DNA of 64,000 bases, taken from positions 7,605,001 through 7,669,000 of the forward strand of contig NZ_CP050063.1 in NCBI RefSeq assembly GCF_011604685.1, given 5' to 3'. The stretch comes from Spirosoma aureum (lineage in GTDB: Bacteria; Bacteroidota; Bacteroidia; Cytophagales; Spirosomataceae). How positions within the stretch are numbered: position 1 is the first letter of the stretch; each line of letters opens with the position of its first letter. Below the pieces are notes generated by a model. The model worked only from the letters and a program-made list of their open reading frames with translations, was not told the origin of the DNA and did not search any database. Positions 35,611 to 44,677 of this stretch are shown here, piece after piece. Position numbers and translations under genes: made by a program.

Positions 35611-35914
35611 AAATTGGCAGGACGCTGGCAACGGTGAATTATGGCGATGAGGTAGAATGTAATAAAAGGTAGAGCCAGAAACACTGTTGCCAGCCTCCCC
35701 AAAAGAGCAAAAGAACGTACATACAGTCAGTAAAAGAGAGCATAACACAGTATGTAAATAGTTTACAATTGATTACCGGTGTTTAATCAGAGAACTGATG
35801 AAATGCGGAAAGTGAATAATGAAAAAGAATTGCTGTAAGCTTTTCTGATTTACTCAACAACAACGAACGTTACGAAATCTTTTCAATTTAGAGCACAACC
35901 AAACCAACAACGTT
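35611..35914. other. Spacer with imperfect hairpin after the OmpA gene
   Basis: Arms 35624-35636 and 35682-35694 are complementary at 12 of 13 positions with a 45-base loop, a possible weak terminator. The remainder, to 35914, is AT-rich leader for the next gene with no other clear element. Confidence 0.4.
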
Positions 35915-36370
35915 ATGACTGTTAAAGAAACCCGTGGAGAAATCCTTGATCAACTTAACCGCCTGCTGACTCGTAATAACGATGCAGAAAAAGGCTATCA
36001 AGAGGCCGCAGACAATGTAAAAGATACTGAGCTTAAAAGCCTGTTTCTGGCCCAGTCGCGGCAGCGGGGTGAGTTTGCCATAGAGATCGATCGGGAAATC
36101 CGGACTCTTGGCGGAGAACCGGATAACGGTACCAGCTTTGCCGCCGATCTTCATCGGGCCTGGATAAATGTGAAAGCTACATTCTCTAGTGATGATGATA
36201 AAGCAACCGTAGAGGAATGCAAACGGGGTGATCAGGAAGCCCTCGAAAATTATAATTCTGTTCTTCAGGAAACGGACTTAGTCGCCAGTACCCGCGAGTT
36301 ACTGTTACGTCAAAAACAGAGCATTGAGTCAGCTCATGCCTCGATGGCTCGTCTGGCCTTGGTAGTGTAG
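35915..36370 (+). CDS. PA2169/DUF2383-type four-helix-bundle protein
   Basis: The 151-residue protein is all-helical and ferritin-like in outline: an opening helix with ILDQLNRLLTRNNDAEKGY, then KSLFLAQSRQRGEFAIEIDREI, and AWINVKATFSSDDDKATVEECKRGDQEALENY split by short turns. This is the DUF2383 signature. The family is found in stress-induced gene groups; a metal site is not certain. It has no signal peptide. A terminator follows directly. Its neighbours (OmpA lipoprotein, GlgX) support a stationary-phase or stress role, which is inference. Confidence 0.9.
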   Translation: MTVKETRGEILDQLNRLLTRNNDAEKGYQEAADNVKDTELKSLFLAQSRQRGEFAIEIDREIRTLGGEPDNGTSFAADLHRAWINVKATFSSDDDKATVEECKRGDQEALENYNSVLQETDLVASTRELLLRQKQSIESAHASMARLALVV

Positions 36371-36387
36371 TGAATGGTGGGATCGGA

Positions 36388-36418
36388 AAGCCTGCGCCCA
36401 TTGGGAGCAGGCTTTTTT
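36388..36418 (+). terminator. Intrinsic terminator after the DUF2383 gene
   Basis: AAGCCTGC at 36388-36395 pairs with 36407-36414 and is followed by a run of T. It lies 18 bases after the stop codon. Confidence 0.85.
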
Positions 36419-36654
36419 GTTTATACCCTACTATTCCTATTGATTATAATTATAAATGTGTAAAAGCGGTTAATTATACCCAAAACATTATCTTTTCTCA
36501 GGAAGTTATCTCCAGTAAAGCCAGGTCTTGATTTGACGTTATCAACACAGATTAACTATCGTATCGTTTGTAACGCCAAATGCTGCTAATAACGCTCAGG
36601 ATCGAGTTTAACTAATTGCCTTATTAGGCGGATGAACCATTCCTACAAAATTTT

Positions 36655-38769
36655 ATGAGTAAACATACATCGGCAACCTCCGGTGAAGAGGCTGTCCAAT
36701 CAAAGCCGGGTAAACCATATCCTCTTGGTGCTACTTACGATGGCGAAGGGGTTAACTTCGCTCTTTTCAGCGAAAATAGTACAGCTGCTTTTCTTTGTCT
36801 CTATGACTCAGCCGACCCAGGGCGCGAAACGGCTCGAATTCCACTTAAAGAACATACTGATCTTGTCTGGCATATTTATCTGGAAGGATTACAGCCGGGT
36901 CAGTTATATGGCTATCGGGTAGATGGTCCATATGATCCCAAGGCAGGGTATTTTTTCAATCCTAATAAACTACTGCTAGACCCTTATGCCCGCGCTATCA
37001 ATGCGCCGGTCAATCACGATGATTCATGGCTGGGTTATGACTACAAAAACCCGTCGGATGATCGTTACCTGATCATGAATCATGAAGACAGTGGTCCAAC
37101 CATGCCTAAATCGGTCATTGTCGACCCCACCTTCGATTGGGAAGATGATCAGGCACCGGCTACTCCCTTGCATCGTTCCGTGATTTATGAAATGCACGTT
37201 AAGGGATTTACCCATCTTCATCCGACAATAGATGAGCAGATTCGAGGCACCTATGCCGGGTTAGGTTCAGCAGAAAGTACCGACTATCTAAAAAAACTGG
37301 GTATCACGGCTGTTGAGCTTTTACCTGTGCACCAGTTTACGGATGAAAGTTATTGGGGTTATAATAGCATTGGTTTCTTTGCGCCCCAAAATACCTATTC
37401 TTCATCGGGAATGGCAGGTCAGCAGGTTACCGAGTTTAAGCAGATGGTCAAAAATCTGCACAAAGCTGGCCTGGAAGTCATTCTTGATGTTGTTTATAAC
37501 CACACCGCGGAGGGAAATCAGTTTGGGCCTATGCTCTCGTTTCAGGGTATCGATAACCGGGCTTATTACCACCAGGTTGGCGATCAGCCCGAATATTACA
37601 TGGATTATACCGGCACAGGAAATACGCTCAATCTGAGCCATCCCCGTGTGTTGCAGATGGTCATGGACAGCCTGCGTTACTGGGTTACGGATATGCACAT
37701 CGATGGGTTCCGATTCGATCTGGCAGCCGCGCTTATTCGTACGGATGAAGAAATTGGTCGTGTATCGTCATTTCTGGATACGGTAGCCCAGGACCCTATT
37801 CTGGCGCAGGTAAAGTTAATTGCTGAACCCTGGGATATTCAGTCGTATCAGGTTGGAAACTTTCCGGTACGCTGGTCAGAATGGAACGGAAAATTCCGTG
37901 ACGCGCTCCGGGCGTTTTGGAAAGGAGACGATGGCAAAGCCGCCGAAACGGCACTGCGTTTGCTGGGAAGCCCGGATCTGTATGCCAATGATGGGCGCTC
38001 ACCGGCCAATAGTATCAACCTGATTACAGCCCACGATGGATTTACACTCAATGACCTGGTGACTTATAATGATAAGCATAATGAAGCCAACGGTGAGGAC
38101 AACCGCGACGGGTCGAACGATAACTTAAGTTGGAATTGCGGTGTTGAAGGGCCCACCGATGACCCAGAAATAAATGCTCTGCGCGAACGTCAGAAGCGTA
38201 ATTTCCTGACAACAATGCTGCTCAGCCAGGGAACACCCATGATTGTGATGGGTGATGAATGTGGCCGGACTCAACACGGTAATAACAACGGCTACAATCA
38301 GGACAGCGAAATCAGCTGGATGGATTGGCACTGGAACGAAAACCAACAGGCTCTTTTCGACTTTACCAGCCAGCTTACTGCGCTTCGCCGGGAGATGCCG
38401 ATTTTAAGCCGACGCAAATTTTTTGGCAATGAGCAAGTGAATTACGTACGGCCCGATGGTAAGGAAATGACCAGTGCTGACCTTAATAATCCAGGCACAC
38501 ATTGTTTAGCCCTGTTTATCGACGGGATGCGCGTAACCGAACAAACCGAAGATGGTCAGGACATCGGCGACGAGCAATTGCTTTGGATACTAAATGCCTT
38601 CTGGGAAGACATCCCATTCATGTTGCCAAGGGTAGGCCGCAAACAGTCGATGTGGGAGGTTGTTGTCAACACCTACGACGGCCAATTTAAGTCGCCCATG
38701 GAAACAATCAAAGGAGGCCATGAATACAATGTTCCAGCCCGTTCGTCGGTGCTGCTACGGATGAAATAG
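36655..38769 (+). CDS. glgX: Glycogen debranching enzyme (GH13 isoamylase type)
   Basis: The 704-residue enzyme cleaves alpha-1,6 branches of glycogen. An N-terminal CBM48 domain (YPLGATYDGEGVNFALFSENS) precedes the GH13 barrel. The catalytic residues are visible: nucleophile Asp355 in DGFRFDLAAAL, acid Glu391 in LIAEPWD and Asp461 in AHDGFTLNDLV. VVYNHTAEGNQ and MGDECGRTQHGNNNGY are further GlgX/TreX signatures. It is cytosolic. Other glycogen genes are not adjacent. It has a strong terminator and its own upstream spacer, so it is probably a single-gene unit. Confidence 0.97.
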   Translation: MSKHTSATSGEEAVQSKPGKPYPLGATYDGEGVNFALFSENSTAAFLCLYDSADPGRETARIPLKEHTDLVWHIYLEGLQPGQLYGYRVDGPYDPKAGYFFNPNKLLLDPYARAINAPVNHDDSWLGYDYKNPSDDRYLIMNHEDSGPTMPKSVIVDPTFDWEDDQAPATPLHRSVIYEMHVKGFTHLHPTIDEQIRGTYAGLGSAESTDYLKKLGITAVELLPVHQFTDESYWGYNSIGFFAPQNTYSSSGMAGQQVTEFKQMVKNLHKAGLEVILDVVYNHTAEGNQFGPMLSFQGIDNRAYYHQVGDQPEYYMDYTGTGNTLNLSHPRVLQMVMDSLRYWVTDMHIDGFRFDLAAALIRTDEEIGRVSSFLDTVAQDPILAQVKLIAEPWDIQSYQVGNFPVRWSEWNGKFRDALRAFWKGDDGKAAETALRLLGSPDLYANDGRSPANSINLITAHDGFTLNDLVTYNDKHNEANGEDNRDGSNDNLSWNCGVEGPTDDPEINALRERQKRNFLTTMLLSQGTPMIVMGDECGRTQHGNNNGYNQDSEISWMDWHWNENQQALFDFTSQLTALRREMPILSRRKFFGNEQVNYVRPDGKEMTSADLNNPGTHCLALFIDGMRVTEQTEDGQDIGDEQLLWILNAFWEDIPFMLPRVGRKQSMWEVVVNTYDGQFKSPMETIKGGHEYNVPARSSVLLRMK

Positions 38770-38780
38770 TAGCTATTGGT

Positions 38781-38815
38781 TTGATACGCCATAACATGAA
38801 GCGATGGCGTATCAA
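38781..38815. terminator. Convergent terminator after glgX
   Basis: Arms 38781-38792 and 38804-38815 are perfectly complementary over 12 bases with an 11-base loop, and a T run follows on the plus strand. It separates glgX from the convergent DUF3891 gene. Confidence 0.85.
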
Positions 38816-38817
38816 GC

Positions 38818-39546
38818 TTATTTTTTTCTAAACGTCCATTCTTTCACCTCAAAAGTTGCGCCCTGAATCGCATTATATAGCTCTTTATCATCGGCAAAGG
38901 CCAGTTGATCGAGTTCAAACGTTTCGACATGAACTTTTACTATGGGTTCGTCGAACGGCCAGGGATCTACAGACAATGATCCATCTTTTCGTTGAAGGAT
39001 GTAATTAGCAATACCGTCAGGGCCAACGCTAATTTCCAGTCGTCGCTCTTCGGGCGGTAGCTGGTCCATACACAATACCAGCGACAACGCATCGCACCAC
39101 TGGACAAAATCATAGGCGTATTGAGCTGCAACTTTTGTTGCACCATACATGGTTCGCCATTTTTTCTGATTGTCAATCTGCTGATTAAGAAACTCATCCA
39201 GTTTTTTATCCTGACCACGTTTTGGTTCATACAGAAATGACGTATGCATCGATAGCATCAGTGCATTCCAGCGACTTTTCTGCAGACTAATCTCGATCAT
39301 CTGGTGGCATTGCTCAACCGAATACTGGAGAATTTGAAAATGAAGCGGAGCACCAGCCTCCGTTAAATGATTACGACCTTCCCACGGGTCTTGTCCATCA
39401 TCATGCTCCGTCAGGGCGACCAGGGTTTCGATCCAGTTTGTTGGCCGTTTCCGGACCTGCCAGTGCAGCGCCAGTTGCACGGCCAGCATACCATGAGCCT
39501 GCTGATTAATAACCTGCCAACCCGAATTGATTTGAGTAACGATCAT
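38818..39546 (-). CDS. DUF3891 family protein
   Basis: From the ATG at 39546 the protein is 242 residues and begins MIVTQINSGWQVINQQAHGML, the normal start of DUF3891. An in-frame start at 39597 adds 17 residues not typical of the family. Conserved histidines occur in NQQAHGMLAVQLALHW and ALTEHDDGQDPW, and helices follow with MHTSFLYEPKRG. The family looks like an all-helical, possibly HD-like metal protein, but its activity is unknown. It is the last of a run of minus-strand genes that lies between glgX and a two-component system. Confidence 0.88.
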   Translation of the reverse strand: MIVTQINSGWQVINQQAHGMLAVQLALHWQVRKRPTNWIETLVALTEHDDGQDPWEGRNHLTEAGAPLHFQILQYSVEQCHQMIEISLQKSRWNALMLSMHTSFLYEPKRGQDKKLDEFLNQQIDNQKKWRTMYGATKVAAQYAYDFVQWCDALSLVLCMDQLPPEERRLEISVGPDGIANYILQRKDGSLSVDPWPFDEPIVKVHVETFELDQLAFADDKELYNAIQGATFEVKEWTFRKK

Positions 39547-39616
39547 AACGATGAAAGCGAGTGAATGAGCAGATCCATCAGGTGTTTGCTCAATCACTCG
39601 CTTTCGCTTTCATTCG

Positions 39617-40120
39617 TTAATTATATACTTTGGCATTTTCACCCATTTTTGGCGGATTGCCTGTAATAGCCGCCGTAGCCTGCTGAAACAATCGTACCAT
39701 AGTACTATCGCTCGCGTTCCAGTATTCGGCCATATCGGTGTGTACTTTCAACAGAATCAACTCCGGATCTTCTTTTCCTTCAGGAAACCATGCCTTGGCC
39801 TGCGGGTTCCATAGTTCGTTTACTTTAGCCCGGTCGTCAAGTTCGTCGGCTGTTCCCGAAATTGACACGTAATCGGCATCACCTACGTCGGCAAAAGCCA
39901 GATTAACGTGGTGTTGATTATTGTCAATCTGATCGACTTTGGGAGAAGTACGTTTGGTGAAGAACCAGATCGTACCATCTTCATCCATTTGCAAGGCAGC
40001 CATTGGCCGACTGACCAAATGACCCGCTTCGTCAACAGTCGTCATCATGGCGATACGAATGTCTTCTACTAATTCCCGAACCTTATCCAATTGGGGGTTT
40101 TTCTGTGATTTAGTTTCCAT
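39617..40120 (-). CDS. PNPOx-like flavin-binding general stress protein
   Basis: From the ATG at 40120 the protein is 167 residues (METKSQKNPQLDKV). The longer frame to 40189 begins with atypical sequence. The split-barrel fold of pyridoxamine-5'-phosphate-oxidase-like general stress proteins is evident: IAMMTTVDEAGHLVSRPM, EDGTIWFFTKRTSPKVDQI, VNLAFADVGDADYVSISG and AKAWFPEGKEDPELILLKV. Such proteins bind FMN or F420-like cofactors and rise under stress. It lies 71 bases upstream of the DUF3891 gene on the same strand. Confidence 0.92.
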   Translation of the reverse strand: METKSQKNPQLDKVRELVEDIRIAMMTTVDEAGHLVSRPMAALQMDEDGTIWFFTKRTSPKVDQIDNNQHHVNLAFADVGDADYVSISGTADELDDRAKVNELWNPQAKAWFPEGKEDPELILLKVHTDMAEYWNASDSTMVRLFQQATAAITGNPPKMGENAKVYN

Positions 40121-40217
40121 AACGTAGAGTAAAAACGTCAGTCGATAGCCGAAGGATATTAATCGGATTGAACGCCCAATTAACCCCAATGACTACCGAC
40201 TGACGACTATTAACCGA

Positions 40218-40637
40218 TTAATTATAAAGCGTTTCGCGCAGATCGATACCGTAGAATAGCGACGCAGGCGTGGTTGCTGGATTTTTAGACTCAGCATCTG
40301 TCTGGTAAGCCATATCTAAAAGTCCAATGCAGCTACAGATAGTTTGCTGGCACATCGTCTGCACTTGTTTGCAACGTGTCGTATCGAACTGGCTCATCTC
40401 CTGAGCACACTTTTCGCAGACCTCAATGCAAGCCTTAGCCAATAGGCGTGTATTTTCTGACCCGCGCACATACAACATGGCTAGTTGACGGCACAGATCG
40501 GCACAATCCAGATTAAGAAAAATGCTTCGATACCAATTTTCAATATCCTCAGAACGAGAGCATTCCGTAGCAAATTCGTCACACAGGGCAGCACAGCCTG
40601 TCAGTGAATCGTAAATGTTCTTTTTCCAGATCATCAC
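40218..40637 (-). CDS. Four-helix-bundle copper-binding protein (Csp/DUF326-like)
   Basis: The 139-residue protein has 12 cysteines, mostly spaced along helices (GCAALCDEFATEC, CADLC, ACIEVCEKC, RCKQVQTMCQQTICSC). This is the pattern of Csp copper-storage bundles and DUF326 proteins, where thiols line the core and bind many Cu(I) ions. No signal peptide is seen, so it is probably cytosolic. Copper-efflux genes are not in the window. Its neighbours suggest metal or oxidative stress. The number of copper ions bound cannot be inferred. Confidence 0.88.
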   Translation of the reverse strand: MMIWKKNIYDSLTGCAALCDEFATECSRSEDIENWYRSIFLNLDCADLCRQLAMLYVRGSENTRLLAKACIEVCEKCAQEMSQFDTTRCKQVQTMCQQTICSCIGLLDMAYQTDAESKNPATTPASLFYGIDLRETLYN

Positions 40638-40670
40638 TAAGTTGAGTTTATAAATAGGTTAGGAGATTAG

Positions 40671-40877
40671 CTACACGTGCGGTTGCCAACCTTTAGTAAT
40701 TGGCTCCGACTGAACCAAACGAGCCAATCTACGGGCTTCATCCACACTCAGTGCAACAATCCGCTGTTTATCCAGCGCACCTTGCTCCAACAAGCGATTC
40801 GCAATTTCAATGGCTTTAGCGCGAGTACTCGGATTGAGTGAGCGCATAGCGGCAGGAAAATGAGTCGGTGTCCACAT
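40671..40877 (-). CDS. Small helical protein, possible DUF2188-like
   Basis: From the ATG at 40877 the product is 68 residues and reads MWTPTHFPAAMRSLNP, then an Arg/Ala-rich helix TRAKAIEIANRLLEQG and DEARRLARLVQ. A MPW...P.SMKNL...RxKAIEIANALLEE pattern recurs in small bacterial stress-associated proteins, so this start fits. A TTG at 40925 would add 16 residues with no support. It sits 33 bases upstream of the copper-bundle gene on the same strand. Function is unknown. Confidence 0.7.
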   Translation of the reverse strand: MWTPTHFPAAMRSLNPSTRAKAIEIANRLLEQGALDKQRIVALSVDEARRLARLVQSEPITKGWQPHV

Positions 40878-41465
40878 ATCGTGTTGGTTGTCTGTACACA
40901 AAACAGAATGCTTTAATTGTGCCAATTCGTTTTGGTATTCGTACAGATACTACCTCTATAAAAGCATAGCTCTCATTATCAATTCGATACAAAACAAAAG
41001 TCAGTTTAAACAAACTGTGTTTTTGCCGCATCAATTTGTTTAAGTGTAGAAAATATCTGGGGGAGTGTAGACGTTTTTACCCATTCCTATTCCCCAGAAG
41101 CAAAGCGAGTTAGCTTAGTCTTAGACTAAATATAAGCTGTCTGATCAACCGGCTAAATCCTCTTCAATCGGTAAAATTCTTAAGTAGTCGGCTACCTTTT
41201 TCGTCCGGATGCACGGCAGGAGGTTCGATTCGATGCCCGCCAATCAACGTCGAACCGTATGAATGTGACAACACTGATCTTAAAAGTGCATTAATAATGC
41301 ACAATATGTAATAAAAAAATGCCCGACATCAGTTATTAAAAAAACTAAGGTCTATTGGATCAGAATAAGGCTTTCGGTACGAAATCCTCTCTCAACGCGA
41401 TTATGCTAAACTAATAAACCGGTTTACCGCTTTTAAATCAGAAAATAGCTATGTATGTTTCCGAC
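40878..41465. other. Divergent spacer before the 41.5 kb two-component system
   Basis: This region must hold divergent promoters for the small stress genes and the response regulator. It is AT-rich from about 40940 to 41060 and again from 41290 to 41450. I see no perfect promoter motif, no RNA gene and no credible coding frame. Confidence 0.4.
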
Positions 41466-42143
41466 ATGAAGATTCTAGTGGTTGAAGACGAGCCCAAATT
41501 GGCTTCGTTCGTAAAAAAAGGTTTAGAGGAGCAATCCTGCGAGGTGGATGTAGCCTACGACGGGCAACTAGGGCGTAATATGGCCTTGAGTAATGCCTAC
41601 GACGTCATCGTTATGGACGTTAACCTACCCAAAATGAACGGCTTTGATGTGGTGCAGGCACTCCGTCAGGAGCGTGTAAGCACACCAGTGCTGATGCTGA
41701 CTGCAATGGGGTCGGTCGATGATAAACTAACCGGTTTTGAGTCGGGTGCCGATGACTACCTGGTGAAACCATTTGAATTTCGGGAGCTAATGGCACGCTT
41801 ACGTGCGCTCACGAAACGGGGTAGTGAAGCCGGTATGCAGGCCAATGTACTAAAGGTGGCCGATCTGGAACTAGACCTGAATGAGAAAGTAGCTCGTCGG
41901 GGCGATAAGCGAATAGAGCTCACTGCCAAAGAGTTTGGTCTACTCGATTATTTGATGCGAAACCGTGGACGCGTTGTATCGCGGGTGGATATTGCTGAAA
42001 AGGTCTGGGATATTCATTTCGACACAGGTACCAACGTCATCGATGTCTATGTGAATTTCCTCCGTAAAAAAATCGACAAGGATTTTCCCCAGAAACTGAT
42101 TCATACCGTGATTGGTATGGGATACATGCTCAAAGAGGAGTAA
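41466..42143 (+). CDS. OmpR-family response regulator
   Basis: From the ATG at 41466 the product is 225 residues starting MKILVVEDEPKLA, the canonical start; an ATG at 41451 would add five residues. The receiver domain has Asp51 in VIVMDVNLP and Lys in DDYLVKPFE. The winged helix includes LTAKEFGLLDYLMRNRGRVVSR, split by normal turns, and NVIDVYVNFLRKKI. The sequence is closest to the CusR/ArlR-like group, which in other bacteria often senses metals. A histidine kinase gene follows 87 bases downstream. Confidence 0.95.
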   Translation: MKILVVEDEPKLASFVKKGLEEQSCEVDVAYDGQLGRNMALSNAYDVIVMDVNLPKMNGFDVVQALRQERVSTPVLMLTAMGSVDDKLTGFESGADDYLVKPFEFRELMARLRALTKRGSEAGMQANVLKVADLELDLNEKVARRGDKRIELTAKEFGLLDYLMRNRGRVVSRVDIAEKVWDIHFDTGTNVIDVYVNFLRKKIDKDFPQKLIHTVIGMGYMLKEE

Positions 42144-42217
42144 GAAGCGAGAAACGGGGAGATAGAATAAGGGCGGTCAATCCAACCGTATCTCCTCTGC
42201 TCTCACTTCTTGCTCCT
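42135..42217. repeat. Long imperfect inverted repeat between regulator and kinase
   Basis: Bases 42135-42164 and 42189-42217 can pair at roughly 24 of 29-30 positions with a 24-base loop. It starts in the last codons of the regulator and ends 13 bases before the kinase ATG at 42231. It could form an RNA hairpin that partly limits kinase expression. Confidence 0.55.
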
Positions 42218-42230
42218 AACTGGTCAAAAA

Positions 42231-43640
42231 ATGAATATCCGTACCCGCTTAACGCTGCTTTTCGTACTGCTTGTCGCTTCGATCCTGTTGTTATTTTCGG
42301 TATCGGTATACTACCTCTATGATCAGTTCCGGCAACAGGAATTTGAGCAGCGGCTGGAAGAGAAAGCATTCACCACCGTACGATTGCGTGAAGATGTTGG
42401 TGAGGTGCCTCAGGCCGATCTGCCGGTTATGGCCGACGAACAGATTACCATTTACAATGACCGCGGTCTGGTGCTCTATAATCAGGGCAACCAACGGCCC
42501 CGTTTTCCGATTTCCCCCAGCTTTCTGCGAAAAGTTACCCTGAAACAGTCCCGGTATGTTCGATTAGGCGATATTGAGGCTGTTGGCGTTCGTTACAAGA
42601 CTCAGCGGGGCGAATCATTTGTTATTGTAGCATCGGGTAATGATCGCTATGGATTCAGTAAACTTGACAGATTACGCCAGATTCTGATTTTTGGCTGGAT
42701 ATTGTGCCTGTTCATTGTCGGTATTGCCGGTTATTTGTTTGCTACCGACGCACTCAGACCCGTAGCTGAACTGATTGCTCAGGTAAATGCGATTTCGGCT
42801 ACAAACATCCACGAACGGCTTCGCGTTGGGCGTCAGCGCGACGAGCTGGCCGATCTGGCCCGTACCTTCAATGCCTTATTGAGTCGACTTGAAGAAGCTT
42901 TCGTTTCCCAGAAAAGTTTTGTTTCCCACGCATCGCACGAATTGCGGACCCCACTCACGGTGATGATGGGACAAATTGAAGTGACACGACTTCAGGCCCG
43001 TTCTACGGATGAGTATGAAGTTGCATTCGATGGCCTGCTCGATGAGGTCAAAAACATGATTCGGCTTGTCAACGGTTTGTTGGAATTGGCTCGTGCGAGT
43101 GCGGATGCAGCCACACTTAACTACCAGCCCGTTCGAATCGATGAATTACTCTGGCAGGCGCAAAGCCAGATTATCCAAAAACGACCTGACTATCAGATTG
43201 ACATTGATTTTGAAAATCTACCCAGCCAAGAAGAAGACCTCGTGATCGTAGGTGAAGAATCGCTGTTACAAACGGCCTTCCAGAACCTGATGGAAAATGG
43301 CTGCAAATACTCTCCCGACGAAAGCGTACTGGTCCGAATTTCATTTGAACCCGGCCAGATTCAATTGACATTCACCAATCAGGGGCACGGCATTCCTGCC
43401 ACAGACTTGCCGCATATCTTTGAGCCCTTCTACCGTTCCGAATCGACAATGACCATTCGGGGTCACGGAATCGGCCTCGCACTAACACAACGCATCATCA
43501 CGCTCCACCGCGGAAAAATCAAGGTTGAATCTACAATCGGGAAAGAAACCAAATTTCGTATAACACTTCCAATTGCAAATGCCCCCTCACTTGACACAGG
43601 TAGTGCAGTCGCAGCAACAAGAGTCTTACAGCAGGGATAG
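42231..43640 (+). CDS. HAMP-containing sensor histidine kinase
   Basis: From the ATG at 42231 the kinase is 469 residues; a TTG at 42210 adds seven. The first membrane helix is at about 7-30 (LTLLFVLLVASILLLFSVSV), followed by a periplasmic domain of about 120 residues, and a second helix (ILIFGWILCLFIVGIAGYLF). A HAMP domain follows, then HisKA with His236 in SHASHELRTPLTVM, and HATPase_c with the N box FQNLMENGCKYS and GHGIGLALTQRII. The architecture matches CusS/ArlS-type kinases. It pairs with the preceding regulator; the ligand is unknown. Confidence 0.95.
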   Translation: MNIRTRLTLLFVLLVASILLLFSVSVYYLYDQFRQQEFEQRLEEKAFTTVRLREDVGEVPQADLPVMADEQITIYNDRGLVLYNQGNQRPRFPISPSFLRKVTLKQSRYVRLGDIEAVGVRYKTQRGESFVIVASGNDRYGFSKLDRLRQILIFGWILCLFIVGIAGYLFATDALRPVAELIAQVNAISATNIHERLRVGRQRDELADLARTFNALLSRLEEAFVSQKSFVSHASHELRTPLTVMMGQIEVTRLQARSTDEYEVAFDGLLDEVKNMIRLVNGLLELARASADAATLNYQPVRIDELLWQAQSQIIQKRPDYQIDIDFENLPSQEEDLVIVGEESLLQTAFQNLMENGCKYSPDESVLVRISFEPGQIQLTFTNQGHGIPATDLPHIFEPFYRSESTMTIRGHGIGLALTQRIITLHRGKIKVESTIGKETKFRITLPIANAPSLDTGSAVAATRVLQQG

Positions 43641-43848
43641 TCTTTTGAACTGATAGAGAGCCTTATCCGTACTAAATTGAAGACTAATTTCCGTTTTGAC
43701 AGTTACCTGCGTCATCCATTTGTGAAAACACTATGCGTGTCTCGTCTATTCCAGATGGCGTTATTTGAACGGGTTTTTCAGGACGATTCAGACGCATTGT
43801 GGATAAGATTTACACAAGGCCTTATTTGTGCCGTATTACCTTTACAGC

Positions 43849-44601
43849 ATGGCTTTTATTCAGACCGACACGTTTACAATACGTGGCTACGAAACTGATG
43901 CGTTCGGGCGACTGAGCATCCTGGCGCTGATGAACCTAATGCAGGAATCAGCGAACCGGAATGCAATCGATTATGGGATTGGAATCGATGATCTTGCTCG
44001 ACAGGGATATGGATGGATGCTAATGCGCTTCCGGTTACGAATGCACCAGTATCCTCGCTACGGCCAGACAATTCGGGTAATAACCTACCCAACCTCCGTT
44101 GAGAAATATTTTATTCATCGCGACTTTCGGGTGGTGGCCGATGATGATACGCTGCTGGCCGATGCTGCCAGTACATGGCTGGTATTCAGTATCGATAAGC
44201 GATCCATGGTGCCACTTCCGGATTTCATTCGTGCCTTAGCCGTCCCAGCCGATATAAGCTCATTACCCAGGCTATCGCTTAAACCCGACTTTCAGTTTAG
44301 TGTGGCTGAACCATCCCACGAAAAAGAAGTAACTGTTGGGTGGTTCAGTATTGATCAGAATCAGCACGTCAACAATGTGTCGTATGTAGAGTGGTTACTC
44401 GAAGCGGTGGATAAGAAGCGGCTGGAAACGCGGGAATTAGCCGAAATTGATTTAGTTTACCGAACCGAAACGCATTGGGGTGACCAGCTTCGCATCCGAT
44501 CCATTTCTGAAGAAAATGAAACCATAATTCATCGGATCGACTATAGCGACGAATCGGGCAAAGATGTGCTATTGGCCAGAAGCCAGTGGCGAATTAGTTA
44601 A
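43849..44601 (+). CDS. Acyl-ACP thioesterase
   Basis: From the ATG at 43849 the product is 250 residues (MAFIQTDTFTIRGYETDAFG); the TTG/GTG region at 43828 adds seven unsupported residues. It is a double hotdog enzyme of the acyl-ACP thioesterase family. The first hotdog holds ALMNLMQESANRNAIDYG and the second NQNQHVNNVSYVEWLLEA-like sequence (DQNQHVNNVSYVEWLLEA), where Asn and His of NQHVNN belong to the active site. It releases free fatty acids from acyl-ACP in the cytosol. It leads a probable three-gene group with the next two genes. Confidence 0.9.
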   Translation: MAFIQTDTFTIRGYETDAFGRLSILALMNLMQESANRNAIDYGIGIDDLARQGYGWMLMRFRLRMHQYPRYGQTIRVITYPTSVEKYFIHRDFRVVADDDTLLADAASTWLVFSIDKRSMVPLPDFIRALAVPADISSLPRLSLKPDFQFSVAEPSHEKEVTVGWFSIDQNQHVNNVSYVEWLLEAVDKKRLETRELAEIDLVYRTETHWGDQLRIRSISEENETIIHRIDYSDESGKDVLLARSQWRIS

Positions 44602-44677
44602 CTGTAACGGTTTTGACTGACTGGCACTGCTAGGTGCGGTCTATTGAAAACCATAAACGACAAACCGTAAACCAATC

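Noticed and set aside
43677..43898. 73-codon frame before the thioesterase gene
   Set aside because: It overlaps the real thioesterase start in another frame and shows no RBS or familiar sequence.
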